Source: Streptomyces sp. NRRL WC-3742 (GTDB lineage: Bacteria; Actinomycetota; Actinomycetes; Streptomycetales; Streptomycetaceae). Taken from it: DNA of 37,139 bases. Positions 7,570 through 16,817 of the stretch are shown piece after piece. The DNA lies in assembly GCF_000720635.1 (NCBI RefSeq), contig NZ_JOCF01000077.1:1-37139 (forward strand). Direction: 5' to 3'. The notes under the pieces are model-generated. The model searched no databases. It worked only from the letters and a program-made list of their open reading frames with translations, and was not told the DNA's origin. How positions within the stretch are numbered: the first letter of the stretch is position 1; every line of letters starts with the position of its first letter. The position numbers were made by a program, and so were the translations under genes.

Positions 7570-9207
7570 CCGGCGCCCGAACCCGGCCAGGCCCAGCGCC
7601 AGCAGCGCGGCCGCGACCAGGGTGAGCACCGCGAGCGGCGTCCAGTCCATCGCCGCCGCCGGCAGCCGGGGCACCTGCCCGAACGGCGAGAGCCGCTCCA
7701 GCGCCGAGGGCAGCTTCAGCAGCGGGCCCAGGTAGCCCACCAGCAGCGCGTAGGCGGGGACGATCCAGGCCAGCGGCATCGCCCGGGGCAGCCAGCCGTA
7801 CACCACCGCCGCCACGCCGACCGTCACCCACTGCGCGGGGGCGAAGGCCAGCGCGGCGCCGACCAGCGCCGGGAACCGCCCCGCGTCGCCGGTGGACAGC
7901 GCCCCGGCCAGCCCGAAGCCCACCCCGGCCGCCAGCAGCACGGCTGTCGAGCCCAGCAGCGCGGCCACCAGGTGCCCGCCCAGCCAGCCCGTACGGGACA
8001 CACCCGTGGCCAGCACCGGATCGGCCCGCCCCGCCTCCTCCTCGGCGCGCGGGCGCTGGGCGGCCAGCACCGCGTACACCGCCCCGACCACGGCCACCAC
8101 CAGCAGGGTGTACGCGGCGTAGGCGTCGGTCAGCGAGTGCCCGCCGACGCGGGTCAGCGCCTCGCGGATCCGGCCCACGTCCTTGAGCATCGAGTCCGCC
8201 TGGCCCAGCACCGAGCCGTACATCGCGCCGAGGAACAGCAGCGCCGTCGCGAAGCCGCCGATCAGGCCCCGGTGCAGCCGCAGCGCCAGGCCCAGTGAGG
8301 TCCCGAGGGCCGCCCCGGCGGTGGCCGGGCCCGGACGGGCGGCGCGCAGCCCCGCGCCGACGTCCCGGCGGGCGCTCAGCAGGAAGGCGGCCGCGCCGAC
8401 GGCGGCGGTCAGCGCCAGCAGGGGCAGCAGCGGCCACCACCGCCCGCCCGCGAACGGGTAGGTGCGCTGCACCCAGCCGATCGGGGAGGCCCAGGCCAGG
8501 CCGCTCTCGGCGGAGTCCCCGGCGGCCCGGACGGCGTACGCCGCGCCGATCACCGCCATCGCCAGCCCGGAGGCCGTCCGGGTGTGCGCCGAGACCTGCA
8601 CGGCGACGGCGGCCACCGCCGCGAACAGCAGCCCGCCGCCGGCCGAGGCCGCCGCGAACAGCGCCGCGCCGGAGCCGGTGATCCCCGGCACGCCAAGGCC
8701 CGGCAGGCCCAGGGCCAGCAGCAGGGCGAGCGCCAGGTTCGCGACGGCGGCCGTGGCCAGGGCGGCGGCCAGTTGGGCGTGGCGGCCGACGGCGGCGGAG
8801 CGGACCAGCTCGGCGCGGCCGCTCTCCTCCTCGGCCCGGGTGTGCCGGGTGACGATCAGGACGCTCATCACCCCGGCCAGCACGGCGAGAAGGCCCAGCA
8901 TCCGGTGGCTCAGCATCGAGCCCCAGGTGTAGTCGGCCAGGTAGTGGCGGGGGCCGGTCATCGCCAGCAGCGCCGGGCCGGCGGAGGAGTTCGCGATGGA
9001 GGCGCGGTCGGCGGCCGTCGCGTACAGGGTGTGCAGGCTGTTCGCGGTGGAGATCGTCAGCAGCCCCAGGCCCAGCACCCACACGCCGAGCCGGACCCGG
9101 TCGCGGCGCAGCGCGAAGCGCAGCAGGGTGGCGGTGCCGGTGAGCGTGCCCCCGGGGGAGCGGGGCGCCGCCTGCGGGCGGGCGGGGGCCTTGGCGGTGG
9201 TGGTCAT
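7558..9207 (-). CDS. ABC-2 type exporter permease (polyketide-antibiotic exporter family)
   Basis: A 549-residue integral membrane protein with about 12 predicted helices in two similar halves. Each half contains an [11 protein letters not shown] or [12 protein letters not shown] motif after a helix pair, the hallmark of the TnrB2-like exporters of polyketide antibiotics. It exports an unknown hydrophobic compound with the ATPase encoded next to it. The ATG at 9205-9207 overlaps the ATPase stop as ATGA, so both subunits are coupled. A longer in-frame start upstream lies inside the ATPase gene and was rejected. Its C-terminus (GFGRRDVG) ends in a tandem 10-bp repeat. Substrate unknown; the neighbouring regulator probably senses it. 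Confidence 0.88.
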   Translation of the reverse strand: MTTTAKAPARPQAAPRSPGGTLTGTATLLRFALRRDRVRLGVWVLGLGLLTISTANSLHTLYATAADRASIANSSAGPALLAMTGPRHYLADYTWGSMLSHRMLGLLAVLAGVMSVLIVTRHTRAEEESGRAELVRSAAVGRHAQLAAALATAAVANLALALLLALGLPGLGVPGITGSGAALFAAASAGGGLLFAAVAAVAVQVSAHTRTASGLAMAVIGAAYAVRAAGDSAESGLAWASPIGWVQRTYPFAGGRWWPLLPLLALTAAVGAAAFLLSARRDVGAGLRAARPGPATAGAALGTSLGLALRLHRGLIGGFATALLFLGAMYGSVLGQADSMLKDVGRIREALTRVGGHSLTDAYAAYTLLVVAVVGAVYAVLAAQRPRAEEEAGRADPVLATGVSRTGWLGGHLVAALLGSTAVLLAAGVGFGLAGALSTGDAGRFPALVGAALAFAPAQWVTVGVAAVVYGWLPRAMPLAWIVPAYALLVGYLGPLLKLPSALERLSPFGQVPRLPAAAMDWTPLAVLTLVAAALLALGLAGFGRRDVG

Positions 9208-10130
9208 CGCGCGGACCCGCCGTCGACGGGGTGCCCGTTGGCGGCCAGCTCGTCGCCGTAGTGGCGCAGCATCAGCTCCTCCAGCGTGGGCGGGTGGCTG
9301 ACCAGGCTGCGCACCCCGGCCTCGCTCAGGAGCCGGACGGCGGCGTCGAGCTGCGCACCGTCCACGGCGAAGCGGACGCGGGCGCCCTCGGTGCGGACGG
9401 CGTGCACGCCGGGCAGCGCTTCGAGGCCCGCGACCGGGCGCAGGGTCTCGGCCTCGACGGAGGTGCGGGTGAGGTGGCGCAGTTCGCCGAGGGTGCCGGT
9501 CTGCACGACCCGGCCGCGCCGGATGATGCTGACGCGGTCCCCCAGCTTCTCGACCTCGTCGAGGATGTGGCTGGAGAGCAGGACGGTGCGGCCCTGCTCC
9601 TTGGCCTGGCGCACGACGTCCTGGAAGACCACCTCCATCAGTGGGTCGAGGCCGGAGGTCGGCTCGTCGAGGAGCAGCAGTTCGGCGTCGGAGGCCAGCG
9701 CGGCGACGATGGCGACCTTCTGGCGGTTGCCCTTGGAGTAGCTGCGGCCCTTCTTGGTGGGGTCGAGGTCGAAGCGTTCGATCAGCTCCGCGCGGCGGCG
9801 GGCGTCGGGGCGTCCGCGCAGGCGGGAGAGCAGGTCGATGGCCTCGCCGCCGGTGAGGTTGGGCCACAGCTCGACGTCCCCGGGGACGTAGGCGAGGCGG
9901 CGGTGCAGTTCGACGGCGTCGTGCCACGGGTCCAGGCCGAGCAGGCGGGCGGTGCCGCCGTCCGCGCGCAGCAGGCCGAGCAGAACCCGAATGGTGGTGG
10001 ACTTCCCGGCTCCGTTGGGGCCGAGGAAGCCGTGCACCTCGCCGGTCTCGACGGTGAGGTCGAGGCCGTCCAGGGCGGTGGTCCGGCCGAAGTCCTTGCG
10101 GAGGCCGGACAAGGTGATTGCCGTGGTCAT
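9204..10130 (-). CDS. ABC exporter ATP-binding protein
   Basis: A 308-residue nucleotide-binding subunit. Walker A is GPNGAGKST (about residues 38-46), Q-loop region [10 protein letters not shown], signature [11 protein letters not shown], Walker B LLLLDEP and the switch His in LLSSHILDE. The signature SKGNR in place of LSGGQ is usual for this antibiotic-exporter subfamily. The C-terminal 90 residues form the usual accessory domain ([18 protein letters not shown]). No good Shine-Dalgarno precedes the ATG. A possible promoter TTCACG-17-TAGCTT ends about 10 bases before it, which suggests a leaderless or nearly leaderless mRNA. It is divergent from a GbsR/MarR regulator with a 93-bp gap. Confidence 0.92.
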   Translation of the reverse strand: MTTAITLSGLRKDFGRTTALDGLDLTVETGEVHGFLGPNGAGKSTTIRVLLGLLRADGGTARLLGLDPWHDAVELHRRLAYVPGDVELWPNLTGGEAIDLLSRLRGRPDARRRAELIERFDLDPTKKGRSYSKGNRQKVAIVAALASDAELLLLDEPTSGLDPLMEVVFQDVVRQAKEQGRTVLLSSHILDEVEKLGDRVSIIRRGRVVQTGTLGELRHLTRTSVEAETLRPVAGLEALPGVHAVRTEGARVRFAVDGAQLDAAVRLLSEAGVRSLVSHPPTLEELMLRHYGDELAANGHPVDGGSAR

Positions 10131-10223
10131 GCTTCCGAAGCTACCGTAGTTTCAGAAGAACGTGAATATTGGGAAGGCGTTAAAGTTCGAGGCGCAGTGA
10201 TCAACCGGAAAGGACGACGGGGA

Positions 10224-10748
10224 GTGACGGAGCAGGAGGCGGTGGGGGAGGCCGGCGGCCAGGCGGTGTCGGACTTCGTCGAGCGGTTCGCCGCCGAGCT
10301 GGTGGTGGCGGGCATGCAGCGGATGCCGTCCCGCATCTTCGCCTGCCTGATGGCGGAGGAGAGCGGGGTGCTGACCTCCGCCGAGCTGTCCGAGCGGTTG
10401 AGGATCAGCCCGGCGGCGGTCTCCGGCGCGGTGCGCTACCTCATCCAGGTCGGGCTGGTCGCCAAGGAGCGCGAGCCGGGCTCGCGGCGCGACCGGTTCC
10501 GGGTGCTCAACGACGTCTGGTACGAGTCGCTGACCAGGCGGGACGAGATCATGACGCGCTGGATCCGGGTGCTCAGGGAGGGCGAGAACACCGTCGGCAC
10601 CGGGACAGCCGCGGCGGCGCGGATGGCGGAGACGGCGGAGTTCTTCGAGTTCATGATCAAGGAGCTGCACGGCATGCTGGAGCGCTGGCGCACCCGGCAC
10701 GAGCAGCCGACCCACGGGGAGTCGGCACAGCGGTGGCACGGGGCGTAG
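10224..10748 (+). CDS. GbsR/MarR-type transcriptional regulator
   Basis: A 174-residue winged helix-turn-helix protein. The N-terminal helix DFVERFAAELVVAGMQRMPSR leads into the DNA-binding part (LTSAELSERLRISPAAVSGAVRYLIQVGLV, about residues 50-80) and the wing (REPGSRRDRFRVLND). A C-terminal helix probably forms the dimer. This family often controls a divergent ABC exporter, which is the arrangement here. The GTG at 10224 has AAAGGA nine bases upstream and gives the family-like start VTEQEAVGEAGGQ. A GTG at 10197 is a possible alternative that adds nine residues. Repression of the exporter with relief by its substrate is inferred from the layout. Confidence 0.82.
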   Translation: MTEQEAVGEAGGQAVSDFVERFAAELVVAGMQRMPSRIFACLMAEESGVLTSAELSERLRISPAAVSGAVRYLIQVGLVAKEREPGSRRDRFRVLNDVWYESLTRRDEIMTRWIRVLREGENTVGTGTAAAARMAETAEFFEFMIKELHGMLERWRTRHEQPTHGESAQRWHGA

Positions 10749-10753
10749 CGGAG

Positions 10754-10798
10754 ATGCGGAAGGGCCCGGCGCGAGTTCTGCGCCGGGCCCTTCCGCAT
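10754..10798. terminator. Bidirectional terminator, 19-bp perfect stem
   Basis: A perfect 19-bp stem (10754-10772 with 10780-10798) has a 7-nt loop GAGTTCT. It lies between the convergent regulator and lytic transglycosylase genes. Confidence 0.88.
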
Positions 10799-10801
10799 GG
10801 G

Positions 10802-12220
10802 TCACTTCGTCGGGGCCGCCGAGGGGGAGAGCGCGGAGCTCGGCGTGGCGGCGGCTGCGGCCGGGGTGGTCGCGGCGGTGGTCGCCGTGGCCGTCGCGGT
10901 CGGGGTGGGGAGCGGGCAGCCGTCGGGGCCGGTGGGCGTGGCGGTCGGGGACGGCGTGCCGGACGGCGTGGCCGTGGCGCTCGGGGACGGCGTCCCGGAC
11001 GGCGTGCCGCTGGGCGTGGCGGTCGCGGTCGCGCTGGGGGTCGGGCAGCCGGTGGGGGTGCCGCTCGGGGTGCCCGACGGGGTGCCGGAGGGCGTCGCGC
11101 TCGGGGAGGTGCTGCCGGACGGGGTCCCGCTGGGGGTCCCGCTGGGCGTGGCCGAGGGGCTCGCGGACGGCGAGGGCGAGCCGCCGGGCGTGGGCGTACC
11201 GGTGGTCGGCGTCGTGGGGGGTGTGGTGGGCGTGGTGCTCGGCTGCGGCTCCGGCGCCGGGGTGGTGCCGCCCGTCGTCCCGCCCGTCGAGCCGCCGGTG
11301 GACCCGCCCGTGGGCGGGACGTACGGGGAGGGCAGCGGGGCCGGGATGCCGGCGCGGTCCGGGACGGTGGCGACCGAGCCGCTGCCGAAGTGGACCATCC
11401 AGTTGCGGACCGTCCGCAGGTACTCGGTGGAGTTGTTGTAGCTCAGGACCGCCCGGTCCAGCTGGGCCGGGTCGGCCAGGTCCCGGCCGCCCGCGCAGAG
11501 GTAGCGCCCGGCGGCCTCGGCGGCGTCGAAGATGTTGTTGGGGTCGGCCTTGCCGTCCCCGTTGGCGTCCACGCCCCAGGAGGCCCAGGTGGAGGGGATG
11601 AACTGCATCGGCCCGACGGCGCGGTCCCAGCGCGGGTCCCCGTCGTAGAGGCCGCCGTCGGTGTCGGGTATCGCGGCGAAGCCGTTGCCGTTCAGCACCG
11701 GGCCGAGGATGGGCGTCAGCGTGGTGCCCGCGGCGTCCACCTGGCCGCCGTTGGCCTGGCCGGACTCGACCTGGCCGATCGCGGCCAGCAGCTGCCAGGG
11801 CAGGTGGCAGCCGGGGGAGCGCTGGGCGAGGCGGGTCTCGGCCTGGCGGTAGGCGGCGAAGACCGTGGCGGGCAGCGCGGGCCCGTTGGCGGCGAACGGC
11901 CCGGCCGCGGGCTGGCCGGGCAGGCCGGGGATGCCCGCCGGCACGCCGGGAGGCTGCGGCAGCTGGACCGTCCCGCCGCCGTCGGCGGAGCCGCCGGGGG
12001 TGGTGCCGCCCGGCGTCGGGAACAGGCGGCCGCCGTCGGGCGCGGAGACTCCGGCGGGAGTGGCGGCAGCCTCGGCCGCCGCGGTCGGCGCCATGCCGAG
12101 ACCCGTCACCTGGGAGCCGGTCAGCGCGGCGAGCGCGGTGAAGACCGCCGCCGTCCCCGCGATCCGCTTGCCGATGCGGAGCCTGCGCCCGCCCCCGTTG
12201 CCGCCTGCCGTCGCCGCCAT
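10802..12220 (-). CDS. Lytic transglycosylase (MltB/SLT-2 type) with Ser/Thr/Pro-rich tail
   Basis: A 472-residue exported muramidase-like enzyme that cleaves peptidoglycan with 1,6-anhydro ring formation. N-terminal export signal at about residues 18-50, then a Pro/Gly-rich spacer. The catalytic domain spans about 115-290, with E152 in [16 protein letters not shown] at 203-212, an EF-hand-like calcium loop [12 protein letters not shown] (218-229), and [11 protein letters not shown]. The last 170 residues are a low-complexity tail of TPSGTPSG and SPSAT repeats, a wall-spanning or attachment region. The ATG has GGGAGGG about 12 bases upstream on its strand. The upstream region holds a -10-like TACTAAT. 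Family assignment is firm; whether it acts in growth or spore germination is unknown. Confidence 0.9.
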   Translation of the reverse strand: MAATAGGNGGGRRLRIGKRIAGTAAVFTALAALTGSQVTGLGMAPTAAAEAAATPAGVSAPDGGRLFPTPGGTTPGGSADGGGTVQLPQPPGVPAGIPGLPGQPAAGPFAANGPALPATVFAAYRQAETRLAQRSPGCHLPWQLLAAIGQVESGQANGGQVDAAGTTLTPILGPVLNGNGFAAIPDTDGGLYDGDPRWDRAVGPMQFIPSTWASWGVDANGDGKADPNNIFDAAEAAGRYLCAGGRDLADPAQLDRAVLSYNNSTEYLRTVRNWMVHFGSGSVATVPDRAGIPAPLPSPYVPPTGGSTGGSTGGTTGGTTPAPEPQPSTTPTTPPTTPTTGTPTPGGSPSPSASPSATPSGTPSGTPSGSTSPSATPSGTPSGTPSGTPTGCPTPSATATATPSGTPSGTPSPSATATPSGTPSPTATPTGPDGCPLPTPTATATATTAATTPAAAAATPSSALSPSAAPTK

Positions 12221-12797
12221 GCTGTTGCTGTCCCTCCCGTAGCCGCCCCGGACGCTCCCGGAACGGTTGAGACCTCGTCATCGTGCCCGTCTGCCGCGGG
12301 CAAGCCCCCGCCGCCGGACGATTAGTATCACGACGATCTGACGGCGACGGGGTGCCCGAGGTGAACGCCCCGGGCTCAGTGCGGGCGTGAACGACCGGCT
12401 CCCGGCCGGGGCGGTGCGCCGCCGAACCGGTACGAACCACTCCACCCGCGCCCACCCTCCGGGCGGGGAACGCGAGTTGGCCGAGGCCACAACGGGGCAT
12501 GTCGCGCGGGCTGTCGGGCCGTCCCGCGCCGCCGGGGGGCGCTTCGGGGCGCGGCGGTGGTGCGTGCGCGTCCCAGCGGGCTCCCGGCGGCGCCCGCGAC
12601 CCGTCCCGCTGACCTGCCGCGATGGGTGCCCGCGCGCTGCCCGTCCGGATCCCGTCCTCTAGCAGGACGGCGGCCCCGACACCAGGAAGTGGCCCCAACT
12701 CCCGCCTGGACGGGTGACGTTCTGGTGAATGTGGGCATGCCAGGGGCGGGGGAGCGCCATGCTGTGCCGCGTGACGACCTGGATGGAGGACCGGACC
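12221..12797. other. 577-bp gap without a convincing gene
   Basis: The left part must hold the promoter of the minus-strand transglycosylase; GATACTAAT (minus strand, about 12325-12333) is the best -10. The rest is GC-rich and contains only shadow-like reading frames with no ribosome sites. The right end has a ribosome site for the next small gene. I see no tRNA, riboswitch or clear terminator. Confidence 0.5.
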
Positions 12798-13181
12798 GTG
12801 AGCGCGAACCTGCCGGAGACCGTCGCCGAGGGGGCGGTCGTCCTGCCGGCGCCCCCTCGGGTGGTCGACGACCTCGCCCGAGACCTGACCCATGCCGCGG
12901 CCGCCGTCCGGGCCCTCTCACGGGTGTGCCGTGGCGGTGGGGACGTCTCGGTGGCCGCGTACACCGCCGTGGTGTGCACCGGCCGTTCGGCCGCCCGCGC
13001 GCTGGAGGAGGCGGCCGCCTGGTGCCGCCAGGCCCCCGAGGCGGAGGTGCACTCCCTCGCCTGGGCCCGGGTGCCGGGCCACCGCGAGGACCTGGACGAG
13101 TACCGCGTCACCCTCGCCGTCAGCTTCCCCGACGAGGAGACCGGGGAGCATCTCGGCGACACCCACCGGGCCCGCCGCTGA
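12798..13181 (+). CDS. Small soluble protein of unknown function
   Basis: A 127-residue, Ala/Val-rich, mostly helical protein (VSANLPETVAEGAVVLP...). It has no signal peptide or membrane segment. Residues 30-80 form two amphipathic helices (DDLARDLTHAAAAVRALSRV and AARALEEAAAWCRQA). The C-terminal half looks like a small beta region (EYRVTLAVSFPDEETG). I do not recognise the family. The GTG at 12798 has the best ribosome site, GGAGGA seven bases upstream. In-frame ATGs at 12783, 12759 and 12729 would lengthen it but have weaker sites. It is 18 bp upstream of a small membrane protein gene. Confidence 0.65.
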   Translation: MSANLPETVAEGAVVLPAPPRVVDDLARDLTHAAAAVRALSRVCRGGGDVSVAAYTAVVCTGRSAARALEEAAAWCRQAPEAEVHSLAWARVPGHREDLDEYRVTLAVSFPDEETGEHLGDTHRARR

Positions 13182-13199
13182 CGCCGTACCATCGGTCCC

Positions 13200-13511
13200 A
13201 TGAACACTGGGGGTACGAACGAAGGGGTGGGCGGCGTGACCGGGGATTCCGTGGACGGCGGTGCGGTGCAGGCCGGTTCGGGGAGCGGCGACGGCCCGCG
13301 GGAGCTGTCGCGGGCCGCCGCTGTGGGCGCCACCGTGCTGGCGGTCCTGTGCGGATGCGCGGTGATGCTGGCCTTCCTGAACTGGCTGGGGTGGAGCATC
13401 CCGCTGATCGGCGTGCTGGTCGCCAAGGCCGGGATCAAGCTGGCGGTCGCGGGCTTCGCGGGCCTGGCCGCCGCCTTCGCCTGGCTGCGCACCAGGCTCG
13501 GGCGGCGGTGA
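13200..13511 (+). CDS. Small two-helix membrane protein
   Basis: A 103-residue protein with a Gly/Ser-rich soluble head and two predicted helices (about residues 40-62 and 66-92), ending in Arg-rich RTRLGRR. No known domain is recognised. The ATG at 13200 has no Shine-Dalgarno but a TACCAT (-10 like) ends about seven bases upstream, so it may be leaderless. A GTG at 13236 preceded by GAAGGGG is a credible alternative giving 91 residues. The stop codon begins a two-copy 16-bp repeat, TGACCG(A/C)AGGCG at 13509 and 13525. Confidence 0.65.
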   Translation: MNTGGTNEGVGGVTGDSVDGGAVQAGSGSGDGPRELSRAAAVGATVLAVLCGCAVMLAFLNWLGWSIPLIGVLVAKAGIKLAVAGFAGLAAAFAWLRTRLGRR

Positions 13512-13536
13512 CCGAAGGCGGCCGTGACCGCAGGCG
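13509..13536 (+). repeat. Two-copy repeat starting at a stop codon
   Basis: TGACCGAAGGCG (13509-13520) and TGACCGCAGGCG (13525-13536) are spaced 16 bp apart. The first TGA is the stop codon of the small membrane protein; the second is out of frame. Confidence 0.7.
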
Positions 13537-15087
13537 TCAGCCGGCCTGCGGGGTCGGGCAGGTGAGGTCGCGCTCGGGCGCCCTGTCGTCCAGCAGGTAC
13601 CGCTCGACGACGTCCGTGACGCAGGTGTTCGCCGTGGGGTACTGGCCGTGGTCGCCGCTGCCGGTGACGGTCACCAGCCGGGAGCCGCGCAGGGCGCGGT
13701 GCGCGCCGACGGCGGCCTCGTAGTAGGTGGCCGGGTCGTGCACGGAGTTGAGCATCAGGGTCGGCGGCAGGTGGGCGCCGGTGACCTTCACCCTGGGCGC
13801 CGGGTCGGTCGGCCAGGCGGCGCAGACCGCGCTGAAGGCGAGGGTGCGGGCACCGGCGAGCGGGTAGCGGGCGGTCAGTTCGGCGCCGCGCTCGGTCCAG
13901 GTGTCCAGGTCCCGGTTCCACGGGGTGTCGGAGCAGGTCACGGAGAAGTACTCGGCGGTGAACTCCGGTCCGAGGTACTGGCCGAAAGCCTTGTGGGCCA
14001 GGGCCTTGGCGTCCGGGCCGGCCGCCTGCCAGTCGTCGAGGGCGGTCAGCGCCTGAGCGAAGGAGGGGAAGTTGGAGGCCAGGTAGACCGTGCCGATCGC
14101 GCCGTTGTCCAGCTGGTTCGGGCCGATCGTCAACGAGCCGTCGACGATGGGCGTGTCGTGCAGTCCGGCGCGCACCCGCTCCCAGTGCGCCTTGACCTCC
14201 TCGGGCGTCGAACCCCAGTGGTAGGTGGCGTCGCGGGCGGCGAGCCAGGGCACGAAGTCCTCGTCGAAGCGGCGCTGGAAGCTCATCGGCAGGCCGAGCT
14301 GGAAGTTCTCCCAGGTGCCCTCCCAGCCGATGTTGCTGTCGAGGATCAGGTGGTCGACCCGGTGCGGGAAGAGCGTGCCGTAGTAGGCGCCGATCATCGA
14401 GGCGTAGGAGGGGCCGAGGTAGCTGAGCTTGCGCTCGCCGAGCAGGCCCCGGAACAGGTCGACGTCGTGGGCGGTCTGCACGGTGTTGATGTACGGCAGG
14501 AGGTCGCCGCTGTTCCTCTGGCAACTCTCGGCGAACTTGCGGGAGTTGTCGATGACCTTGGCGATCGCCTCGGGGGATCGGTCGCGGAAGTCGCCCGCCA
14601 TGAACTCCTGCCACTCCTCCTGCGTCTCGCACACCACGTGGGTGCTCCGGCCGACCCCGCGCTGGTCGAGGCCGACGATGTCGTACACGGCGGCGACCTT
14701 GGGCGCGGCCTTGACCAGCCCGGCCGGCCGGACCAGGCCGTTCTGCGCGCCCGGGCCGCCGGCGCCCAGCATCAGCGTGCCCTTGCGCCCGGCCGGGTCG
14801 GTGGCCTTGTGCCGGGAGACGGCGATGCTCAGGTCGGCCGTCCCGGAGTCCGGGTCGTTCCAGTCGCGGGGCACGGCCATGGTGGCGCACTCCAGGGTCG
14901 GCTGCCCGTCGCAGGGCTGCCAGTTGAGGATCTGGTGGCTGTAGCGGGCGGGCACCGCGACGGCGTCGCCCGGGTCGCGGCCCTCGGGCGCCGCGGAGGC
15001 GGCGGTGGCGGGCAGTGCGAGCCCGGCGACGGTGGCGGCGGCGAGGGCCAGGGCGGCCCGGCGGGTGCGGGAGGAGGTCGTGTTCAC
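13537..15087 (-). CDS. Secreted alpha/beta-hydrolase of the S33 tripeptidyl aminopeptidase (Tap/Slp) family
   Basis: A 516-residue exported peptidase-like protein. The signal peptide has an Arg-rich start (SSRTRRAALALAAATVAGL) and ends near TAASAAP. The family start INWQPC-like element is HQILNWQPC, the oxyanion loop GAGGPGAQNG, and the signature DQRGVGRS is intact. The nucleophile elbow is GPSYAS in place of the usual GxSYG, so the last Gly is Ala. The catalytic Asp is in NSVHDPATYYEAA and the His in GSGDHGQY. The C-terminal Cys-bearing cap (NTCVTDVVERYLL...LTCP) is as usual. The start is a GTG with AAGGA eight bases upstream. Related enzymes release N-terminal tripeptides; the changed elbow may alter activity. 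Confidence 0.88.
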   Translation of the reverse strand: MNTTSSRTRRAALALAAATVAGLALPATAASAAPEGRDPGDAVAVPARYSHQILNWQPCDGQPTLECATMAVPRDWNDPDSGTADLSIAVSRHKATDPAGRKGTLMLGAGGPGAQNGLVRPAGLVKAAPKVAAVYDIVGLDQRGVGRSTHVVCETQEEWQEFMAGDFRDRSPEAIAKVIDNSRKFAESCQRNSGDLLPYINTVQTAHDVDLFRGLLGERKLSYLGPSYASMIGAYYGTLFPHRVDHLILDSNIGWEGTWENFQLGLPMSFQRRFDEDFVPWLAARDATYHWGSTPEEVKAHWERVRAGLHDTPIVDGSLTIGPNQLDNGAIGTVYLASNFPSFAQALTALDDWQAAGPDAKALAHKAFGQYLGPEFTAEYFSVTCSDTPWNRDLDTWTERGAELTARYPLAGARTLAFSAVCAAWPTDPAPRVKVTGAHLPPTLMLNSVHDPATYYEAAVGAHRALRGSRLVTVTGSGDHGQYPTANTCVTDVVERYLLDDRAPERDLTCPTPQAG

Positions 15088-15186
15088 GGGAACGATCCTT
15101 CCGGGCCCGGCCCTGACGCTCGATCATGCGGGCATCCGTCTTGGGGGTGGTGCTGGATACACCCTGAGACCAACCCCTAAGGGGTC

Positions 15187-15242
15187 AGGGCGTGTCGTTC
15201 GGATCACGGCGCCCGCCCGGCGTGAGCCGAACGACACGCCCT
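15187..15242. terminator. 16-bp perfect inverted repeat acting as terminator; overlaps a stop codon
   Basis: AGGGCGTGTCGTTCGG (15187-15202) is exactly repeated inverted at 15227-15242. The 24-bp centre can also pair (TCAC/GTGA and GGCG/CGCC), giving a long hairpin. Its right end supplies the first bases of the minus-strand stop codon (CTA, 15241-15243). It would end the transporter operon. The sequence also resembles an insertion-sequence end, see findings. Confidence 0.75.
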
Positions 15243-15876
15243 AGTAGGCAGCCGTGAAGCGGGTGCGGCGGTGGGTGGGGGTCTCGGCCTCGTCGAGGAG
15301 GGCGACGGCGAGGTCCTCCATGGAGATGGCGGAGTTGCCGTCGGCGTCGAGGAGCAGGTCGTCGCGGCCGAGCCGGTAGCGGCCGGTGCGCTCGCCGGGT
15401 TCCAGGAGCGCGGCCGGGCTCAGGTACGTCCAGTCCACCGCGGGGTCGGCGCGGTAGAGGTCGAGCTGCTCGTTGCAGGCCAGGGCTATCGGGCGGATCT
15501 CGTCGGGGAAGGACGGGTCCTCGGCGAGGGTCGCGCCCGTACCGGGGACGGTGAGGCTGCCCGCGCCGCCGACGGCCAGCAGCCGCACGGCCGTACCGGT
15601 GAGGCCGGCCAGCAGGCCCCGGGTGGCGGCGGGCAGTTCGTGCTCGCTGCCGGGGGCCGGGCGGGTCGCGGTGATCACCAGGTCCTGGCCGTCGGCGATC
15701 CGGGCGACGGCCTGCGGGTCGCGGGCGTCGCCGACGGCGATGGCGACGGTGGGTGGGAAACCGTGCGCCCTGGCGGCGTCCCTGACGACGGCGGTGACCT
15801 CGTGGCCGCGGGTCAGGGCTTCGGTGACGACCCGACGGCCGACGTTGCCGGTGGAGCCGAAGACGGTGATGCGCAT
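15241..15876 (-). CDS. NAD(P)-binding (NmrA/SDR-like) protein
   Basis: A 211-residue atypical short-chain dehydrogenase. The Rossmann glycine motif GSTGNVGRRVV starts at residue 7. Next come the NADP-binding region VRDAAR and a family-typical ITATRPAPGSEHE. The pattern VDWTYLSPAALLEPGERTGRYRLG is common to the NAD(P)H-binding group near BLVRB or YwnB-like proteins. There is no clear YxxxK active site, so it may be a reductase of another type or a redox sensor. It lies 23 bp after the EamA transporter gene and has GGAGAA before its ATG, so the two form an operon. Its stop codon sits in a terminator hairpin. Confidence 0.85.
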   Translation of the reverse strand: MRITVFGSTGNVGRRVVTEALTRGHEVTAVVRDAARAHGFPPTVAIAVGDARDPQAVARIADGQDLVITATRPAPGSEHELPAATRGLLAGLTGTAVRLLAVGGAGSLTVPGTGATLAEDPSFPDEIRPIALACNEQLDLYRADPAVDWTYLSPAALLEPGERTGRYRLGRDDLLLDADGNSAISMEDLAVALLDEAETPTHRRTRFTAAY

Positions 15877-15899
15877 GGGGGTTCTCCTCGGGAAGGTGT

Positions 15900-16817
15900 T
15901 CAGGCGTTCTCGTGGACGGACGGGGTGCGGGCCGGGTCGGCCGGGGGTGGCGGGGCGGTGGGCCGCTGCCGCTGGGTCTGCGCCGAGACGAGCGCGGCGA
16001 GGACGATCAGCGCGCCGAGCGCCTGGAGCGGCGAGAGGTCCTGCCCGAGCGCCAGCCAGCCGAGCGCGGTGGCGACCACCGGGCTGAGCAGGGAGAGGAA
16101 GGAGGCGGAGGTGGGCGGTAGGGCGCGCAGCCCGCGGAACCACAGCGCGTAGGTGAGCGCGCCGCCGATGAGGCTGAGGTAGGCGTAGCCGAGCAGGTTG
16201 GTGCCGGTGAGGTCGGAGGGCGGCGGCCCCTCGACGAAGAAGGTGACCGGCGCGAGCATCAGCCCGCCGGCGGCGAGCTGCCAGCCGGTGGTGGCGAGCA
16301 CCGGCGCGGGGGAGGTCCAGCGCTTGGAGAGGACGACGCCGGTGGCCATGACCAGGGCGCCGCCGAGCGCGGCGGCCACGCCGATCATGTCGAGCTGGGC
16401 GTTGGCGCGCAGCACGAGCAGGCTGACCCCGGCGACGCCGGCGATGCCGGACAGCACGGTGCGCAGTGTCAGCCGGTCCCCGAGCAGGGCGGCGGAGAGC
16501 CCGGCGGTGACCAGCGGCTGGACGGCGCCGACGGTGGCCGCGACGCCGCCGGGCAGGCGGTAGGCGGCGACGAACAGCAGGGCGAGGAAGACGCCGATGT
16601 TGAGCGCGCCGAGGACGAGGGAGCGCCACCACCAGCTGCCCGTGGGCAGTCGGCGGGTGAGCGCGATCAGCAGCAGACCGGCGGGCAGGGCCCGGAGGGT
16701 GGCGGCGAGGAGCGGGCGGTGGGGCGGGAGGAATTCGGTGGTGACGAGGTACGTCGACCCCCAGACGGCGGGGGCGAGTGCGGTCGTCAGCACGATCCCG
16801 AGTCGTTGTCTTAGCAC
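15900..16817 (-). CDS. EamA/DMT-family metabolite transporter
   Basis: A 10-helix permease of the drug/metabolite transporter superfamily made of two EamA halves. The N-half motif LAPAVWGSTYLVTTEFLPPHRP and the C-half GGALTYALWFRGL with PTSASFLSLLSPVVATALG are diagnostic. It probably exports a small metabolite. The start is unsure. A GTG at 16817 is six bases after TACATT on the minus strand, fitting a leaderless mRNA and giving 305 residues. An ATG at 16851-16853 gives 317 residues, but then operator-like repeats would lie inside the coding region. Neither has a Shine-Dalgarno. A divergent MarR regulator and three operator copies suggest ligand-controlled expression. Confidence 0.82.
   Translation of the reverse strand: MLRQRLGIVLTTALAPAVWGSTYLVTTEFLPPHRPLLAATLRALPAGLLLIALTRRLPTGSWWWRSLVLGALNIGVFLALLFVAAYRLPGGVAATVGAVQPLVTAGLSAALLGDRLTLRTVLSGIAGVAGVSLLVLRANAQLDMIGVAAALGGALVMATGVVLSKRWTSPAPVLATTGWQLAAGGLMLAPVTFFVEGPPPSDLTGTNLLGYAYLSLIGGALTYALWFRGLRALPPTSASFLSLLSPVVATALGWLALGQDLSPLQALGALIVLAALVSAQTQRQRPTAPPPPADPARTPSVHENA

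Noticed and set aside
9627..9927. Longer start for the ABC permease inside the ATPase gene
   Set aside because: The stretch would duplicate the ATPase coding DNA in another frame. The ATG at 9207 has the ATGA coupling typical of such operons.
10805..11330. Repeat array with CRISPR-like periodicity
   Set aside because: It encodes the TPSGTPSG and SPSAT tail of the lytic transglycosylase.
12387..12662. 91-codon plus-strand frame in the 12.2-12.8 kb gap
   Set aside because: No ribosome site, Arg/Pro-rich composition, and no similarity that I can recognise.
12659..15127. 822-codon minus-strand frame
   Set aside because: It overlaps the S33 hydrolase in another frame, is Arg/Pro-rich and has no recognisable domain. 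The 516-residue frame has a signal peptide and catalytic motifs.
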